A stretch of 64,000 nt of DNA from Diphasiastrum complanatum (Eukaryota > Streptophyta > Lycopodiopsida > Lycopodiales > Lycopodiaceae), in the NCBI GenBank assembly GCA_029204225.1, contig CM055106.1, forward strand, positions 3,402,665 to 3,466,664, written 5' to 3'. Every line of letters begins with the position of its first letter. Position 1 is the stretch's first letter. The translations under genes were made by a program, and so were the position numbers. A model generated the notes under the pieces. It saw only the letters and a list, made by a program, of their open reading frames with translations. It ran no database searches and was not told the DNA's origin. Below are positions 34,467 through 49,045 of the stretch, piece by piece.

Positions 34467-35571
34467 TATGGCTGAACGAGATCGTTGGTAGAAACAACGA
34501 TTGTCGGAATTCTGTTGACTGCGCGTTTGCTAGAAAGATGTCTTGATAGAATCAAAACGCTGGTCTGATGACATGTATTATCGTCTGCTCGGCTTTTGTA
34601 GCTGTAGCTACAGGTTTTGTAGAAGAAACATTAACGGTTGGAAGATTCCATGCTATGTAAAATAGTATGAAATGACATAGCATCATTTATCGATGGTTCT
34701 TTGAAAACATAGTATGTATGTTCTTGAAATATTACATCCCTAGAGACAAATACTACATTGGTGGATGGATCATAAACTTTTTAAGCTTTATGTTCATCAG
34801 GATAGCCAATGAAAATACATTTATTTGTCCTATGATCCAGCTTCTTCATAAGCTATTTAGGAATGTGAACAAAACATATACAACCAAAGATTTTTAAATG
34901 GCTGACAGTAGGCTTGTGTCCATGCCAAACTTCATAAGGAATTTTGTTGTTGACAACTTTGGTGTTGGATCTGTTCTGTATGTAACAAGCTGTGGCAATA
35001 GCTTCTGCGTATAACTTTGCAGGTAGATGTGATGGATGTACCATGGATCTCGCTGAGTTGAGAAGAGTTCGGTTATTCCTTTCTGCAATCTCGTTATGTT
35101 GAGGTGAATAGTAAGTGGTGAACTGTCTTTTAATACCATGTTTAGCCAAGTAGTCGGACATCTCATTAGAGAGGTATTCGCTGCCACCATCAGTTCGAAG
35201 TGCTTTCACTTTTGTAGACGTTTGTGTCTCAGCCATGGCCTTGAATCTCTTGAAGCATTCAAAGGCTTCATATTTGTGCTTAATGAACATGACTATAGAC
35301 CATCTAGAATAATCATCTATGGAAGTGATAAAATAGATTACATCTCCTAAGGACAAGTTGGCATTGGACCACAAAGATCGCTATGTACAAGATCCAATGC
35401 ATGCTTTGTTTTGATGGAATGTGATTTGGAAAACTTGCTTCTAGAGTGCTTCCCATAGATGCATGATTCACAAAAGAAAGATTTCCTATCCAATGAAGAA
35501 GGAAAATGTAATCCATCAACTAAATTATTACAACGCATATAGAAAAGTGATCTTGTATTCACGTGTCCAAA
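34467..35571 (-). pseudogene. Copia pre-integrase and integrase
   Basis: The stretch 35562-35347 holds the pre-integrase region with FCESCIYGKHSRSKF and DLVHSDLCGPM. Then 35374-34853 holds the integrase core: ITSIDDYSRW (first Asp), RTDGGSEYLSNEM (second Asp) and PQHNEIAERNNRTLL (Glu), followed by LKIFGCICFVHIPK. The C-terminal part (34850-34620: CIFIGYPDEHKA, VFVSRDVIFQE) has stops. The DDE triad is visible. Integrase inserts the cDNA into the genome. Confidence 0.88.
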
Positions 35572-36018
35572 TTAACTATGCCACAAAATAGCATTATCGT
35601 TTACATTTTCATGAGAGATGCAAGCTAATGCAATTGAATTAGAGAGTACGTAAAGATTTCCGACTCTAGTGCATGTAGTCAGAGTAGTATGTTCATCGAA
35701 GATTGTACATTGTTCAGATGAGAAAGTAACAGTGTAGCCCTCATCAGTCATCGTAGAAACTGACAACAGGTTTTTTTGACAACTAAGGTACGTGAAGAAC
35801 ATTGGTGACATAAATAGAAAGATCATTTTTGAATGCGATCTTGTCCCTTTGCCTTCCACGTGTATGGTGCTTGAATCTTCGAGATAGATGAATTGATCTC
35901 TACTGTAAACTGCATACTCGGTAAACCATTCCTTGCAAGAGGTCATGTGTTGGGTAGTGCCGCTATCCAGGTACCAGCTATCATGGTCTTCTTCGTCACT
36001 ATTGTAAGCCATTAACAA
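35572..36018 (-). pseudogene. Copia aspartic protease
   Basis: This 148-codon frame reads SWYLDSGTTQHMTSCKEWF with the catalytic DSG motif intact, then the FLMSPMF...KNLLSVSTMTDEGY stretch typical of the copia protease-to-integrase region. The upstream knuckle is separated from it by stops. Confidence 0.88.
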
Positions 36019-36380
36019 TTGTGTATCTTGCTCCTTGAATTCTGTCGCATTGAAGGAATTTGGCTACTGTTGTTGTTGCTTCCTTGTCTCGTTGTAGATG
36101 CAGATACGACACTCTTTGATGTCATGATTGGCTCTCTTGCAATATCTGCAGAAAAGCTTCTTGCGCGATCCACTATTCTCAGCTTGAGTATAAGGCTTTT
36201 GCTATTGTTGTTGCACTTGATTTTTGCCCTTGGAATAGCCTTTTTTTGGTGTACAGGGCCATCAATTTGTCTTTGATGGACAGACTACTGGCCTTTCTCC
36301 GCATTTCTTCTTGAAGAAGATGACCGATCACCTTTTGAAGAGTGAGGTCGGGTTGTGTGAAGATCATCACCACAAAGTGT
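36019..36380 (-). pseudogene. Copia Gag nucleocapsid region with zinc knuckle
   Basis: The minus-strand reading gives KLFCRYCKRANHDIKECR, one CX2CX4HX4C knuckle, flanked by Gln-rich runs and stop codons. It binds the element RNA in Gag. It links the Gag body (36381-36878) to the protease. Confidence 0.78.
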
Positions 36381-36878
36381 TCATACGAAGTTTGAAAGAG
36401 AAGAAAGCAAGGTCATAACAACATCATCATCTTCAATAGCACATCCTACAGCTGATAACTGATCCAATAAAGATTTGAACCTGTTGATGTGAGAAGTGAT
36501 GGCAGTAGAATCAAACATACTAAGAGTAAATTTTTTTTTTCTAAGATGTAATATAGTGGTTACATCATGAGTATCATAGAGATTTGATAACAAATCTAAT
36601 GCATCCTTAGAGGTTTTGCATGTGGTAATATGGGATATTTGGGAGTCGATTAGATTGAGTGTGATACATGCTAAGGCCTTCTGATCTTTGATGTTCCATG
36701 CCTTTGCTTGATCACCATCCTCTGATTTCAGGTCAGCACCTTCTACTACATCCCAAATATTTCTATCTTTCAACATCATCCGGAGTTTTAACTTCCAGAT
36801 GTAGAAGCTAGATCCATTGAACTTGTCAATGACTCTAACCTCACTAGATGATGATGGAGAGTTACCAATATGGGACAT
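36381..36878 (-). pseudogene. Copia Gag body (UBN2-type)
   Basis: The 165-codon frame from ATG at 36878 reads VIDKFNGSSFYIWKLKLRMM and ALACITLNLIDSQISHI, LDLLSNLYDT and FKSLLDQLSAVGCAIEDDD, the standard capsid-like Gag of copia elements. The start lies 69 bp inside the LTR edge. The frame ends at a stop before the knuckle. It would form the cytoplasmic particle. Confidence 0.88.
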
Positions 36879-36946
36879 GTTAACAATAATACAAATGGAA
36901 CAAACTTAATCTCTCGGTTTATATGAGCTATAATCTAATATCAATC

Positions 36947-37285
36947 TGATGGGGGCGATGGAGTACGGAGAACGTGAACGGAGAAGAGAGCAAGAATATT
37001 TGTGGAACAGCTCTCCCGCTACAATGGGCTGCTAGATACAAAAAGCAGTCTAATAGAATGTTTATGTTAAGTATAATCACAGCTTAAGTATTTTGTCGCC
37101 CAACAGGATCTTATAAATTAGTTCATACTCACAAAAACAAAAATGAGTACAGTCCATCGAAGAGATTAGAAATGGTTTGTGTGTGGTATTACTGAAAAAT
37201 GGATTTAGTCAGAAGTTAAGTTTTGAAATAGATTGAAAGAGCAGTACGACAGCGCAAGTTTTTCAGGCGTCAAAGACAACCATCA
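36947..37285 (-). mobile_element. Truncated 5' LTR of the copia element
   Basis: It starts TGATGGGGGCGATGG and matches 31610-31950 with scattered differences. Similarity stops near 37285, where unrelated sequence begins. The adjoining primer site (minus-strand TTGATATTAGATT, 36934-36946) is degraded from TTGGTATCAGA. The break suggests a later insertion or deletion. Confidence 0.8.
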
Positions 37286-37829
37286 TCTGATCAGAAACTG
37301 AGGAGTCATAGACGTCCGTGTTCTGATCAGAGTGAGTGAACAAATGTTATCAAATAGTGTCGTACTATACCAACAAAGACCTTGTCAAAACAAGGGAGGG
37401 TGGGTGACGCTAAAATCTACCATCATGGATAGCAGATGTTGTAAGATATAACTTGAGATGAAGGTATTATTGAGTTACTATGTCCTAAGGACCTCTTTGA
37501 GCACGAGATTTAGAACCGAATCTCGATCTGGATTTCCAAATCCTAGATTTATTGTGTATTAGCACATTGGAAACCTTATCAGCATGTGGAAAGACAAATA
37601 GATGTGAGGTTGCAGAAGTGGAGAAAAACTGTCAATTCCCTATGGAGGTTGCTCTTGGTTGGACATTGTAGCAGATGACGGAATATCGGTTTCACTTTCT
37701 TTCGACAAGGACTCATTTCATATTGTCTTTGTGAATGATGGAGCTGGTGTATTGTGCGGTAGTGTAGAAGTTTGCTAGAAACTTCTCAATTGAGCAGCAG
37801 GTTTAACTGTTGGTTGCTATGGTGCTCAT
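37286..37829. other. Intergenic, no gene recognised
   Basis: A TCTGATCAG/CTGATCAGA pair occurs near 37294 and 37323. The remainder is probably retroelement-derived but unassigned. Confidence 0.4.
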
Positions 37830-39180
37830 GTGGTTGTCGAGAAGATCCTATTGTGATTCATAACTAACTTGTCGGGCAGGTAGGATCCTAGTTGGTTGCT
37901 TAGGACAGTGTTTGAAACTGTGTTTTCTGATACAGTCGGGACACTCAACATGGTACTGGGTCTTAACTGGACAATCAACCATGAAGTGGCCAATTTCACC
38001 ACAGATGAAACATTTGGTGTGCAATGGCCCTTGTATAACGGCATAGCCATCTTGTATGGCTAATGGGTCTGGACTTTCAGATGGATATACATGATAAGTC
38101 AAGGCATTTCCAGACTGTGATGGTTGTTCTTCATATTGTTGAACTGTATGTGCATGGATAGGCGGATATGAAGGACAAGCATCAACAGGATGCGTAGCTC
38201 GGCAGTGTGGGCACCATATTGTTTTTCATCTATAAGGTACCTGTGCAGTGTTTGGCTGACCAAACATACTACTTTGGATAGACTTCAGGGTAGCTTGAAA
38301 CTCATTGGTGAGTTTCTCCATCTGTAGTTGGTGTTGCTTATTAAACAACTCCAACTGGGATTTTCAAAGCTGATTTCGGGTATCCTCGATCGGCTTCGAC
38401 TCATGGAGAGGAGCACGTGGTGCTCATCTTTCCTTGGATTCGTCAACATCTGATCCGTCGTCTTCTTCCTTGATGGCGTCACACATAGCTAACTTTAGGC
38501 TCGTATATTCATCATTTGATTTAAGCTCGCGTCTAATCCATCTTGGAAGGCCGACTAAGAACCAAATGATGAGCATTTGTTCGGAAGGCTGTTCTTGTAC
38601 TTGACTTGTGAGGCATTTGAAATGATCGATATAGTCTCGTACACGTTCATCTTTTGCCATTTTGATGTTACTCAATTTGACAAAAGGGATCTTTATCAAA
38701 CGAAAGGGCTTAAAACGCTTGATAAAAGACTCTTTCAAAATTGACCAGTCCGTCTTTTTGTCACGATCAAGGTTGAAAAACTAATCACGTGCTTTAGTGA
38801 TGATGGTCATCGAAAATAGTTGGACCTTAGCATCGGGAGATGTTTCGCCATACACATCACATGCATTCTCAAAGATTTGCAAAAATCTTTGAGGGTCCGA
38901 ACTACCGTCAAACTTGGTAGATCTAGCTTGGGTGTACGTCTCTCAAGATGAGCTCCGTGGGTAGCAGAAACTCCATTAGGGTTGGTTTTGACCTGTGAGG
39001 GCTCAGCACCAGAAAAATGGGGTCGTGCGCGAGAAGACTCGGCTCTATCAGGTTCTTTTCCCTCGAATGGATTTGTGGATGGCTCTGGGAGTTCGGCTCG
39101 CATTCGGTAGAACCTATGGTGTCTGATTTGTTCAGCTACAAGGGACCTGACCTTGTATGGATAATCATCTAGAATTTTCG
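37830..39180 (-). pseudogene. Ty3/gypsy gag fragment
   Basis: From right to left on the minus strand: a head with MRAELPEPSTNPFEGKEPDR and AHLERRTPKLDLPSL, a frame change, the Gag core LKESFIKRFKPFRLIK, RVRDYIDHFKCLTSQVQEQP and VGLPRWIRRELKSNDEYTSL (38738-38424), then two knuckles, CFICGEIGHFMVDC and the variant CPDCIRKHSFKHC (38102-37848). A closely related copy with an internal deletion lies at 52924-53880. No protease follows. Confidence 0.83.
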
Positions 39181-39279
39181 GATCTTGTTATTGGTCCATT
39201 GAGTACTGGTATGAGTTTTTTTTTATTGTTTTTGGATTTTTTGAGGTGTTGGTGTTTTTGGAATTTTTTTTTTTTTTGG

Positions 39280-40140
39280 TTTTTGCGGTCCTACGGTTTA
39301 CGGTGGATGCGGTCCCTATGGTTTATGGTCTACGGTCTGGTGTGGGTGCTACAGATCACTATGAGTGACAAGTGAAGGGTGGAGGTGTTGTGATTGCGGT
39401 GTCTACGGTTGTATGCAGTGTTTACAAGTGCGACGATTGAGTGTGGTGTCAGTGGTCAATTACGGTGTGTTGCGATCTGTGGCGTTGATTGCGGTGGAGA
39501 CGGGTGAGTGCGATAGATGTGGTGGAATGTAGTTTAATGCGGTTGCTGGATTGCAATCAGTTCTGGTTAGTTATGGGCTGGTGTATCGTGGTCACTTGGG
39601 ATCTGTTGCAGTGATGGTGGTTATTTAGGATCTACGGGTCAAGGATAGATTGATGTGTGCGTGTGTTGGATATGCTCGGGTTGTAGGGGAATGAGGCTGC
39701 TACGGCTGAAGAGTAGATGGTTTGCGATTTCCACGGGTCAAGAACGGAGATGAGTGGATTGGGGAGTGTTGCAGTGATTTGCGATTGTTACGATAGTTGT
39801 GGTGCTGTTGTTGACGATGGCTGTGGCTCATGGCAATCACTACGGTGTAAAGTAGTTGTGTGCGATGGCTACAGCTCAAGGTAGTCGCTACAGCTTTGAG
39901 TCAGCTCAATGCGGTTGTAATGAATGTAGTGTGGTCGGAAAGCAAGGGGACTGCAGTTGAGGGCGGGTAGGGCAAGTGAATACGATTTCTATTCGGTGGC
40001 TACGGTGCAAAGAGTGAAGCAATGGGGGTTTTGTTGAATGTATTCCCTACGGCTCAATGCAATTGTCACGGTGCAGAGCGGTCACTATGGTGCAATGCGA
40101 TTGTTACGGCTGGAAGGTGGTTGCAATGACTGTAGTGTGT
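39280..40140. repeat. Degenerate G/T-rich repeat field (TACGGT / GCGATT type)
   Basis: Loose copies of short strings such as CTACGGTT, TACGGCTCAATGCGATT, GGTGCAATGCG and TTGCAGTGA recur for about 860 bp with no constant period. It may be an old minisatellite within a gypsy LTR or leader. No genes. Confidence 0.55.
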
Positions 40141-40164
40141 TTGATTATGGTCTCAATGGTTCAA

Positions 40165-40605
40165 GAGTCGGTTGAGATCTGAGATCATCTGTCGGTTGAG
40201 AACTGACGCGAGGGCATCGGTCGAGATCTGATGCGAGGTCATCGGTTGAGATCTGATGCGAAGCGTCGGTCGAGATCTGACACGAGGTCATCGGTTGAGA
40301 TCTGACACGAAGCGTTGGTCGAGGTTTGATGTGAGGTCGTCAGTTGAGATCTAACGCGAGGATGTCGGTCAAGATCTGAACGAAAACTGTCGGTCGAGAT
40401 CTGACGCGAGGTCGTCGGTCGAGATCTGACGCGAAGCTTCAGTCGAGACGTGAGCAAATGCATCGGTTGAGATGTGAGTAAATGTGTCGGTTGAGATGGT
40501 AAGCGGATCCCATCGGTTGAGGTTTTACCGAGGCCGTCGGTTGAGATCTAACTGAGTGCGTCGGTCGAGATTCAGACAACTCGTCGGTTGAGATCTGAAC
40601 GATTG
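40165..40605. repeat. Minisatellite, about 17 copies of a 24-26 bp unit
   Basis: The unit is close to CATCGGTTGAGATCTGACGC followed by GAGGT. Copies alternate CGGTCGAG and CGGTTGAG, and AGATCTG recurs in most. Because units are contiguous, without unique spacers, this is a tandem repeat and not a CRISPR array. Frames through it are repeat-driven. Confidence 0.9.
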
Positions 40606-40629
40606 GATTTCTTCATCCCCTTCTTTGAA

Positions 40630-42000
40630 AGTGACCACCTTCTCTACAGTAGCTGACTAAAGTTCAGTTCCAATAATTTCCTTCGCTTCTGCTGAGATAT
40701 CTTTTGCAAATAGCTTTGCAGCATCGCGGTCATAGTTGGGGTTTAAGATCTTCTTTAGTCGTAGACTTGTTCGTTGACTTAGAAGATTTCTTCCACGAGA
40801 ACTTTTGTGCTTCATTGAAGATTTCTGTTCAGGTTTCAAGGAGCCTTTGCTTCTTGTTGTGGACTTTGAAAATCTTCTCCATGTCACTTGGCCAGGACTG
40901 GTCTTTTGTCTTTGCCAATTTTCCTTCAATAACGTGAATTCTCTGCACAACAGCATCAGTCAAAGCTTTCGCTTTCGTGTCTGCAGCAGCTGGTGTTGCT
41001 ACATACTGATATTTGGGTTGCGGCTTCTACAGCTGAGGACAGTCAGGATACTTGTGGCCAGGCTCTCTGCAATTCGAGCATAACGGTACATAACCAATTG
41101 GCTTTCATGGCTGAGGATAGTCAGGAGAAAAATGTCCCGGCTCTCCACAATTGTAACAGTTGCCCGACACTGGTTTAGTCGCGGTTTGAGACTTCGCTGG
41201 TCCAACAAATTCAGGAGGATTATGTGTTCTTGGTGCGAACTTGGGTCTCTCCTTTTTGGCTGATGCTGCAATACCCTGAACATAGTTAGTAGTCACATCA
41301 TTCTGAAAAATAAAAAATACCTCCTGGGTAGGATCTTCAAGATATTTGACATTCATAGTGGTGTAGTCCTTCTTAGTGTGTCCAGAAGTTCCACATTTCG
41401 TACACCACATTCCTGAGTTGGAAGAAGACGCTTTTGGTCTTTTGTCTGCAACTTCAGAGATCTGCACTTTCAAGTCATTAAACTTTTTATTAAGGTCAGC
41501 CATATTACTCTTCCAAAGCTTTTCAACTTTAGAAGTTGACGACTTATCCTCGACAACTTTCGTGTCGTCCTTTCATTTGGTTCGTCGTTTATTCTTTCTC
41601 TCTCCTTTATCAGCTTCTAATTCTGATGAATCGCTGCTTTCAGACTCCGAGCTTGAAGAACTAGTACTTGAGTTAGAATCTGAATCATCACCGCTATCAC
41701 TGGAATCAATTTTTTTGACTTTTGAGATCTTTTAGTTGAGCGTCTCTTTCGTGCTAGTTTCGAGGTCTCAAAATTTTCTGCACTAGCTATTACTGCTGCT
41801 AAGGAGGTCATGTCCCCTTGTCTGCAATACCGATCAATCTTTGGTGGTAATCCAGCCAAAAACCATTCGATCTGCATATCAATGGGATATACACCGGTTA
41901 GTTTCCCTATAAGATTTTTAACCTTTCGTGTATATTTGCAAAGGGATTCTTTACTCTTCTTTTGAACATTGTTCAGACGTCCGAGAATTCTAGATTTGTA
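40630..42000 (-). pseudogene. Ty3/gypsy gag fragment with degraded knuckles
   Basis: The stretch 41877-41617 reads MQIEWFLAGLPPKIDRYCRQ then GDMTSLAAVIASAENFE, a Retrotrans_gag C-terminal signature. Then 41503-41105 reads ADLNKKFNDLKVQISE and two knuckles, WCTKCGTSGHTKKDY and CYNCGEPGHFSPDY, each with its last Cys changed to Tyr. A third knuckle is likely further left. Distinct lineage from the copy at 37830-39180. Confidence 0.8.
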
Positions 42001-44664
<2,664 letters not shown>

Positions 44665-44764
44665 CTCCTCCCCTTCCTATCACTGTGTTCAAGGCCCTCC
44701 TCTTTTATGAAGCAAACATATTGAAATTAGGTATTATTACCTTAGAGAGAAAGTGCAAAGCAAG

Positions 44765-44899
44765 GAAGTAGCATTGGTTTACTGTAGGACAAATCTTATG
44801 GTAGCAGATTACTTCAGAAAGGCTCTATCAAAGGAGCAACGTCTCAGATTTAACCACATGTTAAATCTGAAGATCAAAGTCTTTCAGGATCCATATTAA
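44765..44899 (+). pseudogene. Ty1/copia RNase H C-terminal tail
   Basis: The frame reads ALVYCRTNLMVADYFRKALS then LRFNHMLNLKIKV and ends FQDPY at TAA. YCRTN..VAD.F.KAL is the signature of the copia RNase H end. A polypurine tract, AAGGGGGAG, follows the stop directly, then the LTR. Confidence 0.85.
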
Positions 44900-44906
44900 G
44901 GGGGAG

Positions 44907-45508
44907 TGTTGGATTATGAGCATCTTGAAAACTTGCCGAAATCCAACTCCATTTTGTTGGACCTTCACATTTTTTGCACTTTTGCATTTTTGTACCTCCA
45001 CTTTTCAAAGGGCACCTTCAAAATTTTTGCACCTTCAAAATTTTCACTCTAGTGACAAACTGATTCCATCAACCCTAAATCAACCGGAGTTACCTGACAT
45101 GTAAATATCCCAATGGCGGTTACCTACTTTGTACATACAATTACAAATACAAGGCGATTGTAATAAATATAGCCAATAGCGTCTAATGCTTGTAAGATAT
45201 TTCGAAAGCAAGTAGAAGACACTTGTAATATATTAATCTTCAAGCTGACCACTAATATTAATCAATTCAAATATCGATCAAGCTAATTGAGCTTTTCTGT
45301 AGCAAGCGTTATCACACTCAACAAACAAGCTGAAGTTATCGCTTCAAGCTAATGTAGTCATTGTTGATATTAATCAAAGTGCAATTTCTATCTCGCTACT
45401 GTATCGTTCTATTGCACATTTGTATGAATCATTCATCTTGATTATTCTACTGCTAACTGTCGTGCTTCCATTCCTACATCGTCCGCGCTCTAATTTTATT
45501 ACCAATCA
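44907..45508 (+). mobile_element. Ty1/copia LTR followed by a primer-site-like sequence
   Basis: It begins TGTTGGATTATGAG right after the polypurine tract, so it is a 3' LTR on the + strand. The right edge is less sure; ACCAATCA at 45501-45508 gives a CA end. At 45525-45536 stands TGGTATCAAAGC, near-identical to the tRNA-Met primer site TGGTATCAGAGC. A 3' LTR should not be followed by a primer site, so a second element or a recombined array is implied. Confidence 0.7.
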
Positions 45509-45539
45509 TTATCGATTTACGATATGGTATCAAAGCTTA

Positions 45540-47702
45540 TGTTATAATCAGAGTTCTACTAATCCGATACCATAGTATCCCACGGTTTTATTGCATGATC
45601 AACCTATAATAGAATGAATTTTTGAGCTCAAATGAACTTGAACACACTCTTGAAAAGATCAAAATCTTTGAACCAAGAGATTCTTTCAAATTTTGAGTTT
45701 TCACAATAATGCAAAATATTGAACAAATCAAAATCTATATGCAAAAGCTAGAATCTTGATACAAATTCTAGTAGAATGCTACATCCACTAACATGTGCAA
45801 TTTTTGTCTCCACATTCTAGTAAGTAGAATAGAAAATTGGCCTAGTCCAAGTGATTTGACCTAAATTGAAGCTAGTATCACAAAGATCCAATTTCTACAC
45901 TTGAAAATGCTTGATTTGAGATAGAAACCACTCCAATTCACTCTAGAATTTATGGGCGCCTTCAAATACTCCACTAGATTTGGAAAAACCACCAACTTTA
46001 GCCTATAGCCTACTCTGATACCTTGTGAAAAAATATCATTTCCAAAAAATCACAAGTGGATAAATAGATCTTTAGCTAAATTTGGTTGCACAAATAGATT
46101 CTTCTACAAGCTATAAATCATGCATCTACCATGCTAGAACTTGGAAATACATGAAGATATGATCATAACCACTAAGATCCAATATGGTATTGTCCATATC
46201 CATATAACAACAATAGCACATCAACATTCGCATGTGTGTATTCAAGATAGACAACAAAAATAGCATTCTACACATTAGAATTCAAGATATCATGAGAAAT
46301 ATGAAAGAGATGGACATAGAATCGAAAGAGAAAAGTTTTCGATACAAAATGAGAACATCAAGATCTATTCTCCATGTAGGTACAAATTTTTATAACAACA
46401 ATAGTGTCACTTGGCCACTTTCCAAATATTGTCCCACATGTCGGGTAAAAGGGAGTATTTTTCTCAACTCACACCTTATGTAGGACCTATAAAGTCCATA
46501 GTTTCTAGGTACTTCACCCAAAACCTAGTTTTAAATGACTAGATGCAATGTATCTATATCAACCAATGAAAGTAGGTCTAAATCCGACCTTATCAGCTTC
46601 ACTACTTGCTAAAAATAGTAAAGACACCATTCTTAGGCCTTATCACATAAAAAAATCTATCTCTAAGTTGAAAATTCACTTTGGCCTCAAAATTGCCAAA
46701 TTAGATCAACTTAACTAGTTGATATTTTTCACATACGACCTAATTAGTTGCCCTAATTGGGGGATAAGCCTAAGCGACATTCATCGTTAGTATAAATAGC
46801 TGATCATTAGAAGATATTCATATGATAGAAATCAAGTAAATAGTTTCTACTTTGAATATTGCTAAACAACGCTGATTGCTTATCAGTGGAAGCGCATCAG
46901 ACAAAGTTATGAGTTATTCAGAGATAGTTTAGAGTACGCGGCTTCATCCACTATTGTTTTGTACTCGTGTCATCTGATTTGTACATGCTACTTACTGAAT
47001 CAATCATACCTTCTTAGTGCGTTCAATATTATGTCGGATTGTATGCAAGCTTCTTTGAAGTTGTTTGTATCTGTTAAATCTCTTATTGATTACTCTGAAT
47101 TGTCGAATGATTCGATACTACAATATTCTATATATGTCCCTCACATTTTGTAATTGTTTGTCTATGAAATCACTTTAGTACTAATGATTTCAAAGTTAGT
47201 TACTAAAGGAACGAACATGACGATTGTCGCGAAAGCTTTGTACATTTTTTATAGGCGTAGACATACATTAGAAGAAGAATTATTCTGGAAAAGCCCGATA
47301 GTTCGTTGTTATACTTCGATTTCATTACTATCGTATCCTCTTTTCTTCTTCCAACATTAGACACCTACTGACTCATTGATTAAGTGATTGGTTTCGTTGT
47401 GACAGAAGATCTAAACACGGTGCTCTTAATTCACTAAGTCTTCCGTAGTGCTATCAAACGTGACAGTCCGACAATGTCTCTTGACACTTTGAGCTGTCGC
47501 AATCTTTCGCATCTACCTACCCTCATTTTCCCTATGCATCGTGCCTTTCATATAGATAGACTTAAGTCTACATGAAGGAAAACTTCATTTGAGGATGAAT
47601 TGGAATGAGTAGAGGATAGTTTATCTGGACTACCTTTAAAGCTAGGGAAAGTACTTGATAGGAGAGAAAAATGATTGAGAAAGTGTTTAGTAGCGAGTAC
47701 TT

Positions 47703-47704
<2 letters not shown>
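45540..47704. other. Intergenic, retroelement-like but no genes
   Basis: AT-rich. CTCTGATACCTTGTGAAA at 46014-46031 resembles a minus-strand primer site beside an LTR start. A TATAAATAG box at about 46792 is on the + strand. Neither is backed by coding sequence. Confidence 0.45.

Positions 47705-47773
<69 letters not shown>
47705..47773. repeat. (GA)n microsatellite
   Basis: About 34 perfect GA units. Confidence 0.95.
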
Positions 47774-47775
<2 letters not shown>

Positions 47776-48900
47776 TCTATTATGATAGTTTATTATTGAA
47801 GCAACATCATGCATCAACTAGGAAGTCACTCACTTATAATTTTGACTAGCAACTAACCATCCTTACCAAATTTGCTACTTAGCTCACTTTCAGACCACAT
47901 CTATATTGAACTCCAATTAGCCTAAACTTAGATGTTCCATGAAATACAATGATTCATCTTTTGTTAAGACATCAAATTTTAGTTTAGTTTCAACTCATGA
48001 GCACCCATTTATTGCAACAAGTTTGATTAGTCAATTTGTCCATCTGTTGGTTATTGCACTTCCATGTTTTGATGCCAAATCCTACCATGAATTACTTTAT
48101 TTCTCTCTGGTTTGGTATATTGCCAACTTGGCATCACACGTACCTTCTTGTTATTTCTCGCACGACCATGTGTTAGGTAGTTCATTGCACAACTTGGCAA
48201 ATAAATCACATTCTTACTATATATCATTTGATCATCGCTCGACTGTGCACCACATTTGCCTTCTTGTTATAGTGCGCTAGACCAAATTTGTTTTTTGGGT
48301 GTGGTTAATATATTGGGAAGACATCATAGGGCTTAAGGCCCATGCTTCATTCATATATTTGCTTATGGACGAGTGACAATAGGCCAGGCCATTTGACTTA
48401 AAAGAAACTCAAAAAAAATATTGCGAGAATTTGACATGTTCCTTTTATCCCGTAAGTTAAAAAGTGTGAGTTTCAAAGCTTTATAATTAGTTTTTACTTG
48501 CAACTCACACTAGAAATGTTAGATGTGAATAGGAAGGGGGTTGTTCTCAAGTGTGAAAAAAATCGCTGCACTACTTTTAGTGGGCTTGTCCATGCCAATG
48601 TGGCAAATGAATAACTCAAATACAACTAGAATACTTATGGATTTAGGAAATTGGACACAGGGCACTTTTAGAAAGAACTTCCAAAGGGTCATCCAAGAGT
48701 AGCAAGTTTTCACTACCATTCCAATTTCCCGCCTCCTTTTTCCTCCTCTTCTATTTAATCATGAAACATTAGCCTACAGCCATTGGATATTAAAGCGACA
48801 TTTAGATCTCGCCACGTCCTTGGCATGAGTTGATGGCTCTAATTAGACGTGGCAAGTCATGCAAGAATATGAAAGCACCCTTTGTTCTTTCTTTCTATTG
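47774..48900. other. Intergenic upstream of the cytidylyltransferase gene
   Basis: AT-rich with no recognised element. An ACGTGGCAAG string at 48846 and GCCACGTCC at 48811 are near-G-box motifs. A frame at 47939-48280 has no domain. Confidence 0.45.
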
Positions 48901-48936
48901 CTCCTACATTCATTCCCAAAAGCGTTCAGATTTTGC

Positions 48937-49045
48937 CACGTGCTCATGATCAACCCTTGAAAAGCTTCCAAGTAGCACGTCTCAAATGCGGCCACGTGCC
49001 CAGAATCAGTCCCGGAAGGGTGGCAACTGTCGTCGCTGCCACGTG
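48937..49045 (+). promoter_or_regulatory. Three G-boxes (CACGTG) in tandem upstream of the cytidylyltransferase gene
   Basis: CACGTG occurs at 48937, 48993 and 49040, each as GCCACGTG, inside degenerate repeated blocks that share CCAAGTRGC and GGAAAAGGCTCC-like strings. They lie 410-515 bp upstream of the ATG. G-boxes bind plant bZIP and bHLH factors, and with flanking bases they can act as ABA-response elements. Regulation of this gene by them is inferred. Confidence 0.6.

Noticed and set aside
40165-40605. CRISPR-like array
   Set aside because: Units are contiguous and diverged with no unique spacers, and the window is plant nuclear DNA.
46010-46850. A further minus-strand LTR starting at a primer-site-like CTCTGATACC string
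   Set aside because: No coding sequence, no second LTR and no clear right border; the TATA box is on the wrong strand.
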